A model generated the notes under the pieces. That model saw only the letters and a list, made by a program, of their open reading frames with translations, ran no database searches and was not told the origin of the DNA. A DNA stretch of 32,073 nt from NCBI GenBank assembly GCA_025964715.1, contig JAOPYH010000501.1, positions 1-32,073 on the forward strand, read 5' to 3'. This document shows positions 1 to 7,495 of this stretch, in pieces (position 1 is the stretch's first letter; each line of letters begins with the position of its first letter). The position numbers and the translations under genes are program-made. The stretch comes from Streptosporangiaceae bacterium. GTDB lineage: Bacteria; Actinomycetota; Actinomycetes; Streptosporangiales; Streptosporangiaceae.

Positions 1-1341
1 GTCGATCTCGTCCAGCAGCGCGACGTCCTGGTAGGACGGCTCAGCGCCGTCGGCCCACGTGGCGGCGAGCCGCTCGGTCTGCTGTCCGGAGAGCTCACGG
101 CCGGCGGCGCGGCGCAGCCGGTCCACGTCGCCGAGCGAGCGGAGGACCTCCAGCGGGCCGCGGAGCGGCCACCACGCCGCCACGAACTCAGCGAACGTGC
201 CCTGCTCACGGACGTTGTCGGCGAACTCCTTGCGCTTGGCGCCGGGAGAGTCGGCAAGCCCGCCGATCTCGACGAAGCGGTCCCACAGAGCGTCGACGAG
301 CAGGTCGGCGGCGCGTCCCCGGGCGGTGTTGACCCCCGCGCCGCTGCGCCGGTGCACCTCCTGGCGCAACCGGTCGAGCCGTGTGTGGTCGAGGCGTACG
401 ACCACCCCGGCGTGCAGGACCGTCACCGAGGCCGGCGCGCCGGGCGGGTCGTCGATGACCGCGCGGCGCAGCACCTGGGCCATGGAGCCGGCGCCCTTGA
501 GCGCGGCGATTTCGGGGGCGTCGTGCCGGGAGGCCGATACGCCTTCGACGAAGTTACCGAGGGAGCGCAGCGCCGCCGATCCCTCGCCGAGCGAGGGCAG
601 GACCCGGTCGATGTAGGAGGTGAAGCGCGGGTTCGGGCCGACGATGAGGACGCCACGGGACCCGAACCGCCGCCGGTGGCGGTAGAGGAGATAGGCGACC
701 CGGTGCAGGGCGACGGCCGTCTTACCCGTGCCCGGGCCGCCGCGCACGATCACCGATCCGTCGGCAGGGGCCCGGATCACCTCGTCCTGCTCTCGCTGGA
801 TGGTCGCCACGATGTCGCGCATGGGTCCCTCGCGGGTGCGGGCGAGCGAGGCCAGGAAGGCCCCGTCGCCCACCACGTTCAGTCCATCGGCCGCGGTGGG
901 GGTGAGGAGATCGTCCTCGATGTCGATGACCTTGTCGCCACGCGAGTGCAGCACCCGCCGGCGGATCACCTCGCGGGGGTCCTCGGGCGTGGCCCGGTAG
1001 AAGGGCTCGGCCGCCGGAGCCCGCCAGTCGATGACGAGGGAGTCGTGGTCGCGGGTGCGCACCCCGACGCGGCCGACATAGCGGGCCTCGCCGCCGGTGA
1101 GGTCGAGCCGGCCGAACACCAGCCCGTCGTCGGCGATGTTGAGCGCCTGCACCCGGAGCGCCGACTGATGGACCATGGCATCGCGGTCGACCAGAGAGGC
1201 CCTGGTGCCCGCCTGCGCCTGCCGGTAGCCCTCTTTGACCATCTCCCGGGCCTCCTGGCGCATCTCCTCCAGACGGGCATAGGCCACGTCGACCCGCTCC
1301 TGTTCAGCGGCGATCTCCTGGTCCTTGACCGCGGACGTCAT
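1..1341 (-). CDS. helR: HelD/HelR-type RNA polymerase recycling ATPase (partial, N-terminal 447 codons)
   Basis: Superfamily 1 UvrD-like ATPase of the HelD/HelR group. These proteins bind RNA polymerase, pry open its clamps, and free stalled or rifamycin-bound enzyme from DNA. Translation of the minus strand from an ATG at 1341 stays open to the window edge. A charged helical N-terminus (about residues 1-45, Glu/Arg/Gln-rich) fits the antiparallel coiled coil that enters the polymerase secondary channel. Walker A GGPGTGKT is at residues 201-208, and the fragment ends in LLDEID, which resembles the Walker B region. The rest of the motor, including the C-terminal helicase motifs, lies outside the window. 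The start is supported by AGGGGAG a few bases upstream. It is transcribed in the same direction as the polyol operon, but 79 bp separate them, so it may have its own promoter. The alternative is a generic UvrD/DNA helicase IV-like protein; the N-terminal helical region and the spacing favour HelD/HelR. Confidence 0.85.
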   Translation of the reverse strand, partial: MTSAVKDQEIAAEQERVDVAYARLEEMRQEAREMVKEGYRQAQAGTRASLVDRDAMVHQSALRVQALNIADDGLVFGRLDLTGGEARYVGRVGVRTRDHDSLVIDWRAPAAEPFYRATPEDPREVIRRRVLHSRGDKVIDIEDDLLTPTAADGLNVVGDGAFLASLARTREGPMRDIVATIQREQDEVIRAPADGSVIVRGGPGTGKTAVALHRVAYLLYRHRRRFGSRGVLIVGPNPRFTSYIDRVLPSLGEGSAALRSLGNFVEGVSASRHDAPEIAALKGAGSMAQVLRRAVIDDPPGAPASVTVLHAGVVVRLDHTRLDRLRQEVHRRSGAGVNTARGRAADLLVDALWDRFVEIGGLADSPGAKRKEFADNVREQGTFAEFVAAWWPLRGPLEVLRSLGDVDRLRRAAGRELSGQQTERLAATWADGAEPSYQDVALLDEID

Positions 1342-1420
1342 TCGGGCGGCTCCCCTGCATACCGGCGAAAGACACCAGCTTATTCGTTCCGCCCGGGCGG
1401 CGGCGTTCTGGGATACGGGC

Positions 1421-2308
1421 TCAGATCACGGGAGGGCGGCCGGTGCGGGTCATCCGCCAGGCCGTACGCCAGGTGATCGGGCGACGGGCACCGGCGGGCA
1501 TCCGCCAGCCTTCCACGAATCCGCGGCACCAGGGCTTCAGCGCCGCCGGCCTGCGCTCCCTGAACAGGGTGAGGAAGACCCACACGCCGAGATAGGTCAG
1601 CGCGATCGGCCACGGCAGGTTGCGGCGGGCCAGCCAGACCCGGTTGCGGGCGTTGTAGCGGTAGAACATCTCGTGCCTGGTCGGCAGGACGGCGGGGTGG
1701 AACATCACAGCGGTGGCGTCGTACTCGATCCGGTAGCCGGCGTTGATGGCCTGCCAGGCCAGATCGGTCTCCTCGTGCGCGTAGAAAAACCGCTCCGGAA
1801 GACCGCCGGCCGCGTCGAAGGCGGCCCGGCGCATGGCACAGGCCCCGCCGAGGAAGGTCGTCACCGCCGAGGACCGCTCGGGGTCGCCGGCGCGCAGACG
1901 CGGCACGTGCCGCCGCTCGCCCAGGCCGCCCTCGGGGTCCTTGACCCGGAACGAGATGATCCCGAGCCGCGGGTCGGACTCGAACCGGTCCCGCAGATAG
2001 GCGCCGAGCCGGGTGGAGCGATACCAGCCGTCGTCGTCCAGAAACAGGATGATCTCGCCGGTGGAGGCCTCCACGCCCCGGTTGCGGCCCGCCGGGATGC
2101 CGACGTTCTCCGGGAGCCGCACGAGGTGGATCCGTTTGTCCTCGAACACCGGGGCGTCGCCGGGCGTCCAGTCGCCGGTGACGCCCTGGCCGACCAGGAC
2201 CACCTCGAGGTCGACGTGCTCCTGGTCGAGCGCGCTGCGGATGGCGCGCTCCAGCTCGGCGGGCCGGTTGCCCATGGTCAGGACGACCACCGACAGAGAG
2301 GGGTTCAC
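1421..2308 (-). CDS. GT2-family glycosyltransferase (rhamnosyltransferase-like)
   Basis: Inverting GT-A glycosyltransferase of 295 residues, last gene of the six-gene operon. The N-terminus has the nucleotide-binding strand LSVVVLTMGNRP, followed by the NVGIPAGRNRG segment and the metal-binding FLDDDGW. The acceptor-side region contains FFYAHEETDLAWQ, where an acidic residue usually serves as the catalytic base. A hydrophobic stretch near the C-terminus (PWPIALTYLGVWVFLTLF) suggests membrane association. The reading frame is open far upstream, but the GTG at 2308 overlaps the stop of the preceding gene in a GTGA junction and begins at the first conserved strand, so I take it as the start. Donor and acceptor cannot be read from the sequence. 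Position in the operon suggests it decorates the product of the CDP-alcohol phosphatidyltransferases. Confidence 0.9.
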   Translation of the reverse strand: MNPSLSVVVLTMGNRPAELERAIRSALDQEHVDLEVVLVGQGVTGDWTPGDAPVFEDKRIHLVRLPENVGIPAGRNRGVEASTGEIILFLDDDGWYRSTRLGAYLRDRFESDPRLGIISFRVKDPEGGLGERRHVPRLRAGDPERSSAVTTFLGGACAMRRAAFDAAGGLPERFFYAHEETDLAWQAINAGYRIEYDATAVMFHPAVLPTRHEMFYRYNARNRVWLARRNLPWPIALTYLGVWVFLTLFRERRPAALKPWCRGFVEGWRMPAGARRPITWRTAWRMTRTGRPPVI

Positions 2309-3123
2309 CTGAGCCTCCGCGACCCGACGATGCTGACGAAGTGCAGCCCGGTCTGCAGGACGGCCACGACCGCGACCGCGATCGTGAGCACACGAGTGGC
2401 CGTGAGGCCGGTCCCGCCCCCGGAACCGAAGAGGAAGAAGTCCGCCAGCGCCGCCACGAGGATGAGCAGCGACAGCTCCACCGCACCGATGATCCGGTGG
2501 AGGCGCAGCATCGAGGCCACCTGCCGGGCCAGCGCGAGACCGGTGGAGCGCGGCCGCAGCGCGCGATCGCCGCCGATGGGTTCGGCCGGCAGGCCCGACT
2601 TGGCGCGGGCGACGACCACGTTGTCGGTCTCGGCCTTGATGAGCGCCGCGCCCAGCGCGGCCGCCAGGCCGAGCTCCACCCAGATGCCGGAGTGCAGACC
2701 GCCCTGCGCCCGGAAGCCCAGCCCGATGAGCAGGGCCACCTCGGAGAGGTAGTGGCCGATCCGGTCGAGGTAGACGCCGGTGATGGAGGTCCGCTCGCTG
2801 TAGCGGGCGACCTCGCCGTCCGAGCAGTCCAGCAGCAGGTAGGCCTGGATCAGGAGCGCGCCCGCGAGGGCGCTGACCAGCCCGGCCGTCCCGGATGAGG
2901 CCAACGCGACGGCCACGCCCCCGAGGACGCCGCACAGGATCATCAGGTAGGTGAGCTGGTTCGGGGAGAAGCCGATCCGCAGGAACACCCAGGAGAAGTA
3001 CGGCGACGCGGTGCGCATGTAGAGGCGGCCGGCCCAGTGCTCCTCGTTGCGGCGGTCCTTCAGGCCCGGGGGCTGACCGCCCGCCCGGACGTCTGCGACT
3101 GTAGGGGGCTTGCGAGCAGGCAT
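2305..3123 (-). CDS. CDP-alcohol phosphatidyltransferase family protein with altered catalytic motif
   Basis: Integral membrane enzyme of 272 residues. The family transfers a phospho-alcohol moiety from a CDP-linked donor to a second alcohol. The signature D-x2-DG-x2-AR-x8-G-x3-D-x3-D is present as D99, D102-G103, A106-R107, G116 and D120, but the last position is His124 (codon CAC) instead of Asp. That Asp is normally a metal ligand/catalytic base, so activity may differ from canonical members. Hydrophobic segments at about 57-75, 80-98, 125-150 and two near 200-265 fit the usual six-helix fold, with a hydrophilic N-terminal extension of about 45 residues. The start is ATG at 3123, which gives TGAGATG with the upstream stop and nearly couples the two genes; an upstream ATG at 3174 lies inside the previous gene. 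The substrate is unknown. Upstream genes suggest a CDP-glycerol-like donor or acceptor. Confidence 0.88.
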   Translation of the reverse strand: MPARKPPTVADVRAGGQPPGLKDRRNEEHWAGRLYMRTASPYFSWVFLRIGFSPNQLTYLMILCGVLGGVAVALASSGTAGLVSALAGALLIQAYLLLDCSDGEVARYSERTSITGVYLDRIGHYLSEVALLIGLGFRAQGGLHSGIWVELGLAAALGAALIKAETDNVVVARAKSGLPAEPIGGDRALRPRSTGLALARQVASMLRLHRIIGAVELSLLILVAALADFFLFGSGGGTGLTATRVLTIAVAVVAVLQTGLHFVSIVGSRRLR

Positions 3124-3124
3124 C

Positions 3125-4198
3125 TCAGTGTCCGTGCTCCCGTACATAGTCAGCAACCGCCTTAGCCATGGCATTCTCGTCGAGATCCAGGTGTTCCAGG
3201 ATCGTGTAGCGCCCCGGGCGGGTGCGCGGGGCGTGCATCGCGGCCTTCACGAACTGCTCCTCGGTGAGGCCCAGATCGCCGGGCACGACCGGAAGTCCGT
3301 GCCGCCGCAGACATGCGGTGATCTCCTCGAGCCGCCCGGCGCCCTCGCCAAGGAAGCTCGCCCGCAGGTGGTAGCAGAACACCGTGCCCATCCCGGCGAG
3401 CTCGCCGTGGTTGCCGGTGCCCGGATAGAGCTGGTCGATGGCGTGCAGGATCTCGTGGTCGCCGCCGCTCGCGGGTCTGGACGATCCGGCGAACGACATC
3501 GCCATGCCCGACAGCACGAGCCCCTCGGCCAGCACGGTGAGGAAGCGGTCCGACTCGATGGACTCGGGCTGGAAGATCAACGCGTTCGCGGCGTTGCGGG
3601 CCAGCGTCAGCGCCAGCCGGTCGAGCGGCTCCCCGCGCTCGCGCCCGGCGAGCTCCCAGTCCTCCACCGCGGAGAAGTTGCTCAGCACGTCGCCGACGCC
3701 GGCCCGGACGAGCCGTTGCGGGGCGGCTCGGACGTAGTCGAGGTCGACCACCATCGCCAGCGGCATGACGACGCCGAAGGACCCCTTGCCCTTGTCGTGG
3801 TGCAGTGAGGCGACCGGCGAGCAGATGCCGTCGTGCGACAGGTTCGTCGCCACCGAGACCATGGGGATGCCGGCGAGCGTCGCGGCGTATTTCGTCGCGT
3901 CGATGGTCCGGCCGCCGCCGATGCCCACGACCGCCTCGTAGGACCCGCCGCGCAGCTTCGAACCGAGGTCCACGGCCGCCTCGACCGTCGCGCCCTCGAC
4001 CCGGAACATCTCGCAGTCCTGCAGGGTGGGACGGACGTCCTCGGCGATCTGGTCACCCTGGCCCGGGCCGACGGCGACCGCGACCCTTCCCTCGGTGGCG
4101 ATGCGCCGGTCGGCCAGCAGCTCCCCCAGTGCGGCTACCGCGCCCCGCCGCACGTCGATCGACAGCGGGGCGGTGAGCATGCGGGTGAGGAGGGGCAT
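3125..4198 (-). CDS. sn-glycerol-1-phosphate dehydrogenase homologue (Fe-ADH superfamily, EgsA/AraM-like)
   Basis: NAD(P)H-dependent reductase of 357 residues, expected to reduce dihydroxyacetone phosphate to sn-glycerol 1-phosphate, the enantiomer of the usual bacterial glycerol 3-phosphate. The dinucleotide motif GIGGGRTID is at residues 92-100, followed by the family signature SHDGICSPVA at 121-130. The three expected metal ligands are visible: Asp170 in GVGDVLSNF, His248 in GGDHEILHAID, and His264 in GNHGELAGMGT. Length is near that of archaeal EgsA and Bacillus AraM. Start and upstream stop share an A (TGATG), so it is coupled to the cytidylyltransferase. No PcrB-like prenyltransferase is present in the window, so a Bacillus-type heptaprenylglyceryl phosphate route is not supported here. 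Other readings are glycerol dehydrogenase or 3-dehydroquinate synthase-like enzymes, but the SHDG and GGDHE motifs fit G1P dehydrogenase best. Confidence 0.85.
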   Translation of the reverse strand: MPLLTRMLTAPLSIDVRRGAVAALGELLADRRIATEGRVAVAVGPGQGDQIAEDVRPTLQDCEMFRVEGATVEAAVDLGSKLRGGSYEAVVGIGGGRTIDATKYAATLAGIPMVSVATNLSHDGICSPVASLHHDKGKGSFGVVMPLAMVVDLDYVRAAPQRLVRAGVGDVLSNFSAVEDWELAGRERGEPLDRLALTLARNAANALIFQPESIESDRFLTVLAEGLVLSGMAMSFAGSSRPASGGDHEILHAIDQLYPGTGNHGELAGMGTVFCYHLRASFLGEGAGRLEEITACLRRHGLPVVPGDLGLTEEQFVKAAMHAPRTRPGRYTILEHLDLDENAMAKAVADYVREHGH

Positions 4199-4992
4199 CA
4201 GACTTCCCGCGCGCCGGCCAGCGCGGTGTACGAACCGGTGGGGTCGCTCAGCGCCCTGCCCACGATTCCACGGGCCTTTTCCAGGTCATCGTGGTTGTCC
4301 ACCTCGACCCAGTCCACCGCGCCGATGGGGGCGACGGAGATCTGACCACCGCGGTTGACGAGCTCCTGGTAGCCGTCCTCGTAGTAGAGGTCCGGGTCGC
4401 CCTTCCAGGTGGCCTCGAGGGCCTCGGCGAGCGGCCCGGCCGCGGCGGGCTCGATCAGCGTGGCACCGATGTACTCGCCGTAGGCCTCCGCCGGGTCCAT
4501 CAGCTTGGTGATGCGATGCAGCCGCCCGGCCTCGGAGACGGTCACCTTCATCTCCTCGTCGGCGAGTGTTTTCACGTTGTCCACCGCGAGGAGGATGTCC
4601 GGTCCCCGACCCGCCAGTAGGGTTCTTTCGACGCTGACCGGATGGACCGTGTCGCCGTTGACCATGAGGACGCCCTTGGAGAAGTGCTCCCGCGCCAGCC
4701 ACATGGAATAGGCGTTGTTCCACTCCTCGGCCCTGTCGTTGTACACGAGGGTCAAAGAGACGCCATGGCGCTCCTCGAGAGCCGCCTGCCGCTTCTCGAC
4801 GGCCTCCGCCCGGTAGCCGACCACGATCACCACGTCGGTCAGCCCGACCGCGCCGAGGTTGCTCAGTGCGATGTCGAGAATGGTCGTGTCACCGGTGCCG
4901 TCGGGACCGACGGGGACCAGCGCCTTGGGCAGCGTGTCGGTGTAGGGACGCAAGCGGCGACCCGCACCGGCGGCGAGCACCATGCCAATCAT
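4198..4992 (-). CDS. LicC-like NTP transferase (phosphocholine/polyol-phosphate cytidylyltransferase family)
   Basis: Soluble nucleotidyltransferase of 264 residues with a Rossmann-like GT-A fold. It is expected to activate a phosphorylated alcohol as a CDP derivative. The N-terminus carries the pyrophosphorylase signature LAAGAGRRLRPYT at about residues 6-18 and PKALVPVG with Lys23. A NNAYSMWLAREHF segment matches the NNFYSLYL-type motif of pneumococcal LicC as I remember it, and VNGDTVH supplies the metal-binding Asp. A DWVEVDNHDDL motif near the C-terminus is typical of this group. The reading frame is open upstream, but ATG 4992 forms an ATGA overlap with the preceding stop, has GAGGAGG about eight bases upstream, and begins exactly at the fold's first strand. 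Between a CDP-alcohol transferase and G1P dehydrogenase, its substrate could be glycerol 1-phosphate; this is inference. Confidence 0.88.
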   Translation of the reverse strand: MIGMVLAAGAGRRLRPYTDTLPKALVPVGPDGTGDTTILDIALSNLGAVGLTDVVIVVGYRAEAVEKRQAALEERHGVSLTLVYNDRAEEWNNAYSMWLAREHFSKGVLMVNGDTVHPVSVERTLLAGRGPDILLAVDNVKTLADEEMKVTVSEAGRLHRITKLMDPAEAYGEYIGATLIEPAAAGPLAEALEATWKGDPDLYYEDGYQELVNRGGQISVAPIGAVDWVEVDNHDDLEKARGIVGRALSDPTGSYTALAGAREV

Positions 4993-5651
4993 GAGGGGAT
5001 CTCCTCCTCTTCCTCGAGGTTCACCATCACGCCAGTGCCGGGCCCGGTCTTGGTCCAGGTGCGCACGCTCTCGGCTCCGAAGAGCACGCCGAGGTATCCG
5101 GCCAGCGCGATGTACGCGGCGGGCAGGACCCCCACGAAGCCGGCGGCCGCGAGGATGAGCATGCGGCCCTCCCAGCCGAGTCCGGCTGCGAAGACCCATC
5201 TCTGCGGCCAGAGCTTCTGGCGAGTGCGGTAAACGGTGTCGTAATGGTGGTAGGCGAGCACCGCGATCAAGATGTAGATGAGCGGTGACGAAACGTTGAA
5301 GGCAAAGCCCAGAACGGCGACGTAACCATACTCGATCGCCCTGATCAGCGGCGGGACGAGCCAGTCGAGTCTGCCGTTGTGCGCATGGGTCGACGCCGGG
5401 CCGGTCAGCAGGAGCGCCGCGACCGGTGCGAACAGCGCCGGGCCGGACACCTCACCGGCACCGGTCGTCAGCAGGACGGACGTGACGAACGCGGCGACGA
5501 GCGCGCCCGGCAGCGGAGGAAGCTGGCCCTGGGCCAGCCGCCCGAGCAGGCCGCAGATCGGCCCGTCGTCCCGGTAGACCTGCAGGCGGCCGGTGCGGGA
5601 CGCGGCCATGGCGGCATCTGCGGCGGGACGCCGCGGGAGGATGAAGGTCAT
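4989..5651 (-). CDS. DUF5941-like integral membrane protein
   Basis: Membrane protein of 220 residues without a recognisable catalytic motif. After a short basic N-terminus there are hydrophobic segments at about 45-62, 68-83, 100-118, 120-135 and 165-195. Between them is a conserved-looking AYHHYDTVYRTRQ stretch, and the protein ends in an acidic tail (LEEEEEIPS). From memory it resembles the C-terminal DUF5941 domain that some actinobacteria carry fused to a CDP-alcohol phosphatidyltransferase. Here it is a separate gene whose ATG overlaps the stop of that transferase (ATGA) and whose own stop overlaps the next start. The HHYD..YR segment on the cytoplasmic side could bind a phosphorylated or metal-containing ligand, but this is speculation. 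The family name is recalled, not searched. Confidence 0.75.
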   Translation of the reverse strand: MTFILPRRPAADAAMAASRTGRLQVYRDDGPICGLLGRLAQGQLPPLPGALVAAFVTSVLLTTGAGEVSGPALFAPVAALLLTGPASTHAHNGRLDWLVPPLIRAIEYGYVAVLGFAFNVSSPLIYILIAVLAYHHYDTVYRTRQKLWPQRWVFAAGLGWEGRMLILAAAGFVGVLPAAYIALAGYLGVLFGAESVRTWTKTGPGTGVMVNLEEEEEIPS

Positions 5652-7345
5652 CGCGCGAGGGACCTCAGCACTCGTCCGGTGAGGGTGTACGCCGTGGCCA
5701 GCGAACCCCAGATCAGCAGGGACAGGAATGTCACCTTGGCGTTGAACAGCGCCGCGGTGATCGAGATCAGGGCGAACCGCTCACCGATCGGCAGGATCAC
5801 GATCTTCTTCGCCCAGCGGAGGCCGCCGATCTTCTCCGTACGCGCGGACAGCCACATGGCCAGGTGCCCCAGGCCGCCGGAACGGCGGGCCGGGGGGGCG
5901 CCGCTGCCCGGCGCCGGGTCCAGCGCGCTGTCGTCGAGGTCGGCGAGCGGCACCCGCGGCGGCGCGGCGGCGGGGGTGCGCACCCGCGCGCCCTCGAACG
6001 CGAAGTCGATCATGTGCCGGACGGTCTGCAGGATCAGGGCCGCGGCGGCGAGCGCCCAGACGTCGCCGGCGTGCACGAAGCTGGTCGCGGCCGCGGCGGT
6101 GGAGCCCATCGCCAGTCCCGCGTAGACGACGTATTCCTTGGCCCGGTCGAAGGTCGCGTCCAGCCACGCCCCGAGCGTGCTGAACTGCCGCGTGTAGCGG
6201 GCGAGCTGCCCGTCCACGCAGTCCAGAACGAAGGCGAAGTAGAGCAGCAGGCCGCCGAGGACCATGCCGAGGCGGGATCCGTCACTGAACCAGACCGCGG
6301 CCACCACGGCGACGCCCATGGACATGCAGGTGACCATGTTCGGCGTGAGCTGGCGGCGAGCCGCCCAGCGGGCGAGGTAGCGGGAGTACGTGCTCACCGC
6401 GTAGGTGGTGAAGAACCCGTCGTTGCCCTTCACCGCCGCGTCGAGACGCACCTCGTCCTCGTCCACCGCCTCGACGGCGGCGCGGGCCGCGCTGACCTGC
6501 TCGGCCGTGAGCACCCGGTCGCAGACGAGATCGCGCACCGGGCGGGCGGCCACCCGTACCCCCGAGCGCACGAGCCCGACCAGCAGCAGGGCGGGTACGT
6601 CGTCCCCGCGTGGCGGCGTGCCGCCGAACCCGGTGCCGACGGAGACGGTACGGAGCGCACGCTCCGCCGCGACGGCTTCGTTGTCGACGAACCGGTCGAG
6701 CCCCTCCGGCCGGACACCAAGCGTGCGGATCGGCTCGGCCTCGGGCAGCCCGCCGACCAGGCCGGCGAGCTCCCTCGCCGTGACGGCGAGCCGGCCCGCC
6801 ACCTGGGGTGCGAGGCGCAGCGCGCCGCGGAACTCGGCGTCGGGATCGGTCACCTGGTGATGACGTGAGCCGGCCGAGACGACATGACCGCCCTTGGTGC
6901 GCGCGAGCGGCCGGACCGGTTCCCGGCCGGGGCGGCGGCCGGCGACGAGCGCCAGCGCCGGAGGCTTGGAGTCGTGCACGAGCCGCGCCATCTGCTCATC
7001 GCTCATGACCAGGTCGCCGTGCAGGATCAGCATCGGCTCGCGGGCGGTGCCGGCCAGCCGCGCGATCTCCCGCAGGTCCATCGCCAGGTCGTGGGACTCG
7101 ACCACTCCGGGGCCGGCCTCACCCGCGCGGTCACCCGGCTCGCAACCGTCCTTGCGCAGCGCGGCGGCCGTTTCCGGCCGGGTGATCACGTGCGTTTCGT
7201 GTACGTTGAGCGATGCCAGCTGGTCGAGCAGCCGCCGCAGCAGCGTCGGGCCGGCGGTGCCGTAGACCAGTTCGGCGGTGGAGGCCGGGTCCCCTGCGAC
7301 CGCCCCTCCGACCGACTCGGTCGCGACAACAACAGCAAGAGTCAT
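5648..7345 (-). CDS. Two-domain protein: degenerate nucleotidyltransferase-like N-terminus plus CDP-alcohol phosphatidyltransferase
   Basis: First gene of the six-gene operon, 565 residues. Residues 1-220 resemble a nucleotidyltransferase fold: a first strand (LAVVVATES), a central LILHGDLVMSD near 106-116 and a late DRFVDNE. The glycine-rich GxGxR loop that binds the NTP phosphates is missing, so this half is probably not a normal cytidylyltransferase. Residues 310-565 form a CDP-alcohol phosphatidyltransferase with an intact motif: D375, D378-G379, A382-R383, G392, D396, D400. The layout recalls archaeal inositol-phosphate cytidylyltransferase/DIPP synthase fusions. A Pro/Ala-rich loop (about 455-485) interrupts the membrane part. 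ATG 7345 has GGAGGG six bases upstream. The stop overlaps the next start as ATGA. Substrates are unknown; an inositol or glycerol phosphodiester product is possible. Confidence 0.85.
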   Translation of the reverse strand: MTLAVVVATESVGGAVAGDPASTAELVYGTAGPTLLRRLLDQLASLNVHETHVITRPETAAALRKDGCEPGDRAGEAGPGVVESHDLAMDLREIARLAGTAREPMLILHGDLVMSDEQMARLVHDSKPPALALVAGRRPGREPVRPLARTKGGHVVSAGSRHHQVTDPDAEFRGALRLAPQVAGRLAVTARELAGLVGGLPEAEPIRTLGVRPEGLDRFVDNEAVAAERALRTVSVGTGFGGTPPRGDDVPALLLVGLVRSGVRVAARPVRDLVCDRVLTAEQVSAARAAVEAVDEDEVRLDAAVKGNDGFFTTYAVSTYSRYLARWAARRQLTPNMVTCMSMGVAVVAAVWFSDGSRLGMVLGGLLLYFAFVLDCVDGQLARYTRQFSTLGAWLDATFDRAKEYVVYAGLAMGSTAAAATSFVHAGDVWALAAAALILQTVRHMIDFAFEGARVRTPAAAPPRVPLADLDDSALDPAPGSGAPPARRSGGLGHLAMWLSARTEKIGGLRWAKKIVILPIGERFALISITAALFNAKVTFLSLLIWGSLATAYTLTGRVLRSLAR

Positions 7346-7412
7346 CGACGCCCTCCGATCATCAGGACATGGGGTAATGCACCGCAGAGGACATGATCAA
7401 TACCGCGGGCGC

Positions 7413-7443
7413 CTCCACAGAGTAGCGGCTCGAACCTGTGGAG
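7413..7443. promoter_or_regulatory. Inverted repeat in the divergent intergenic region
   Basis: CTCCACAG (7413-7420) and CTGTGGAG (7436-7443) form a perfect 8-bp inverted repeat separated by 15 bases. It lies in the 150-bp gap between the minus-strand polyol operon (start 7345) and the plus-strand cytidylyltransferase (start 7496). Half-site centres are 23 bases apart, about two helical turns, which would suit a dimeric regulator acting on both promoters. A simple hairpin is the other possibility. I could not assign convincing -10 or -35 boxes on either side. Confidence 0.35.
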
Positions 7444-7495
7444 ACGCGGGGATGACACTTATGTGCATTCTCGGTGTCGAGGTGGATTCGCGTCC

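Noticed and set aside
352..1476. A 374-codon plus-strand frame at the left edge
   Set aside because: It is antisense to the HelR-type gene, whose minus-strand translation has Walker A, Walker B-like sequence and a ribosome site.
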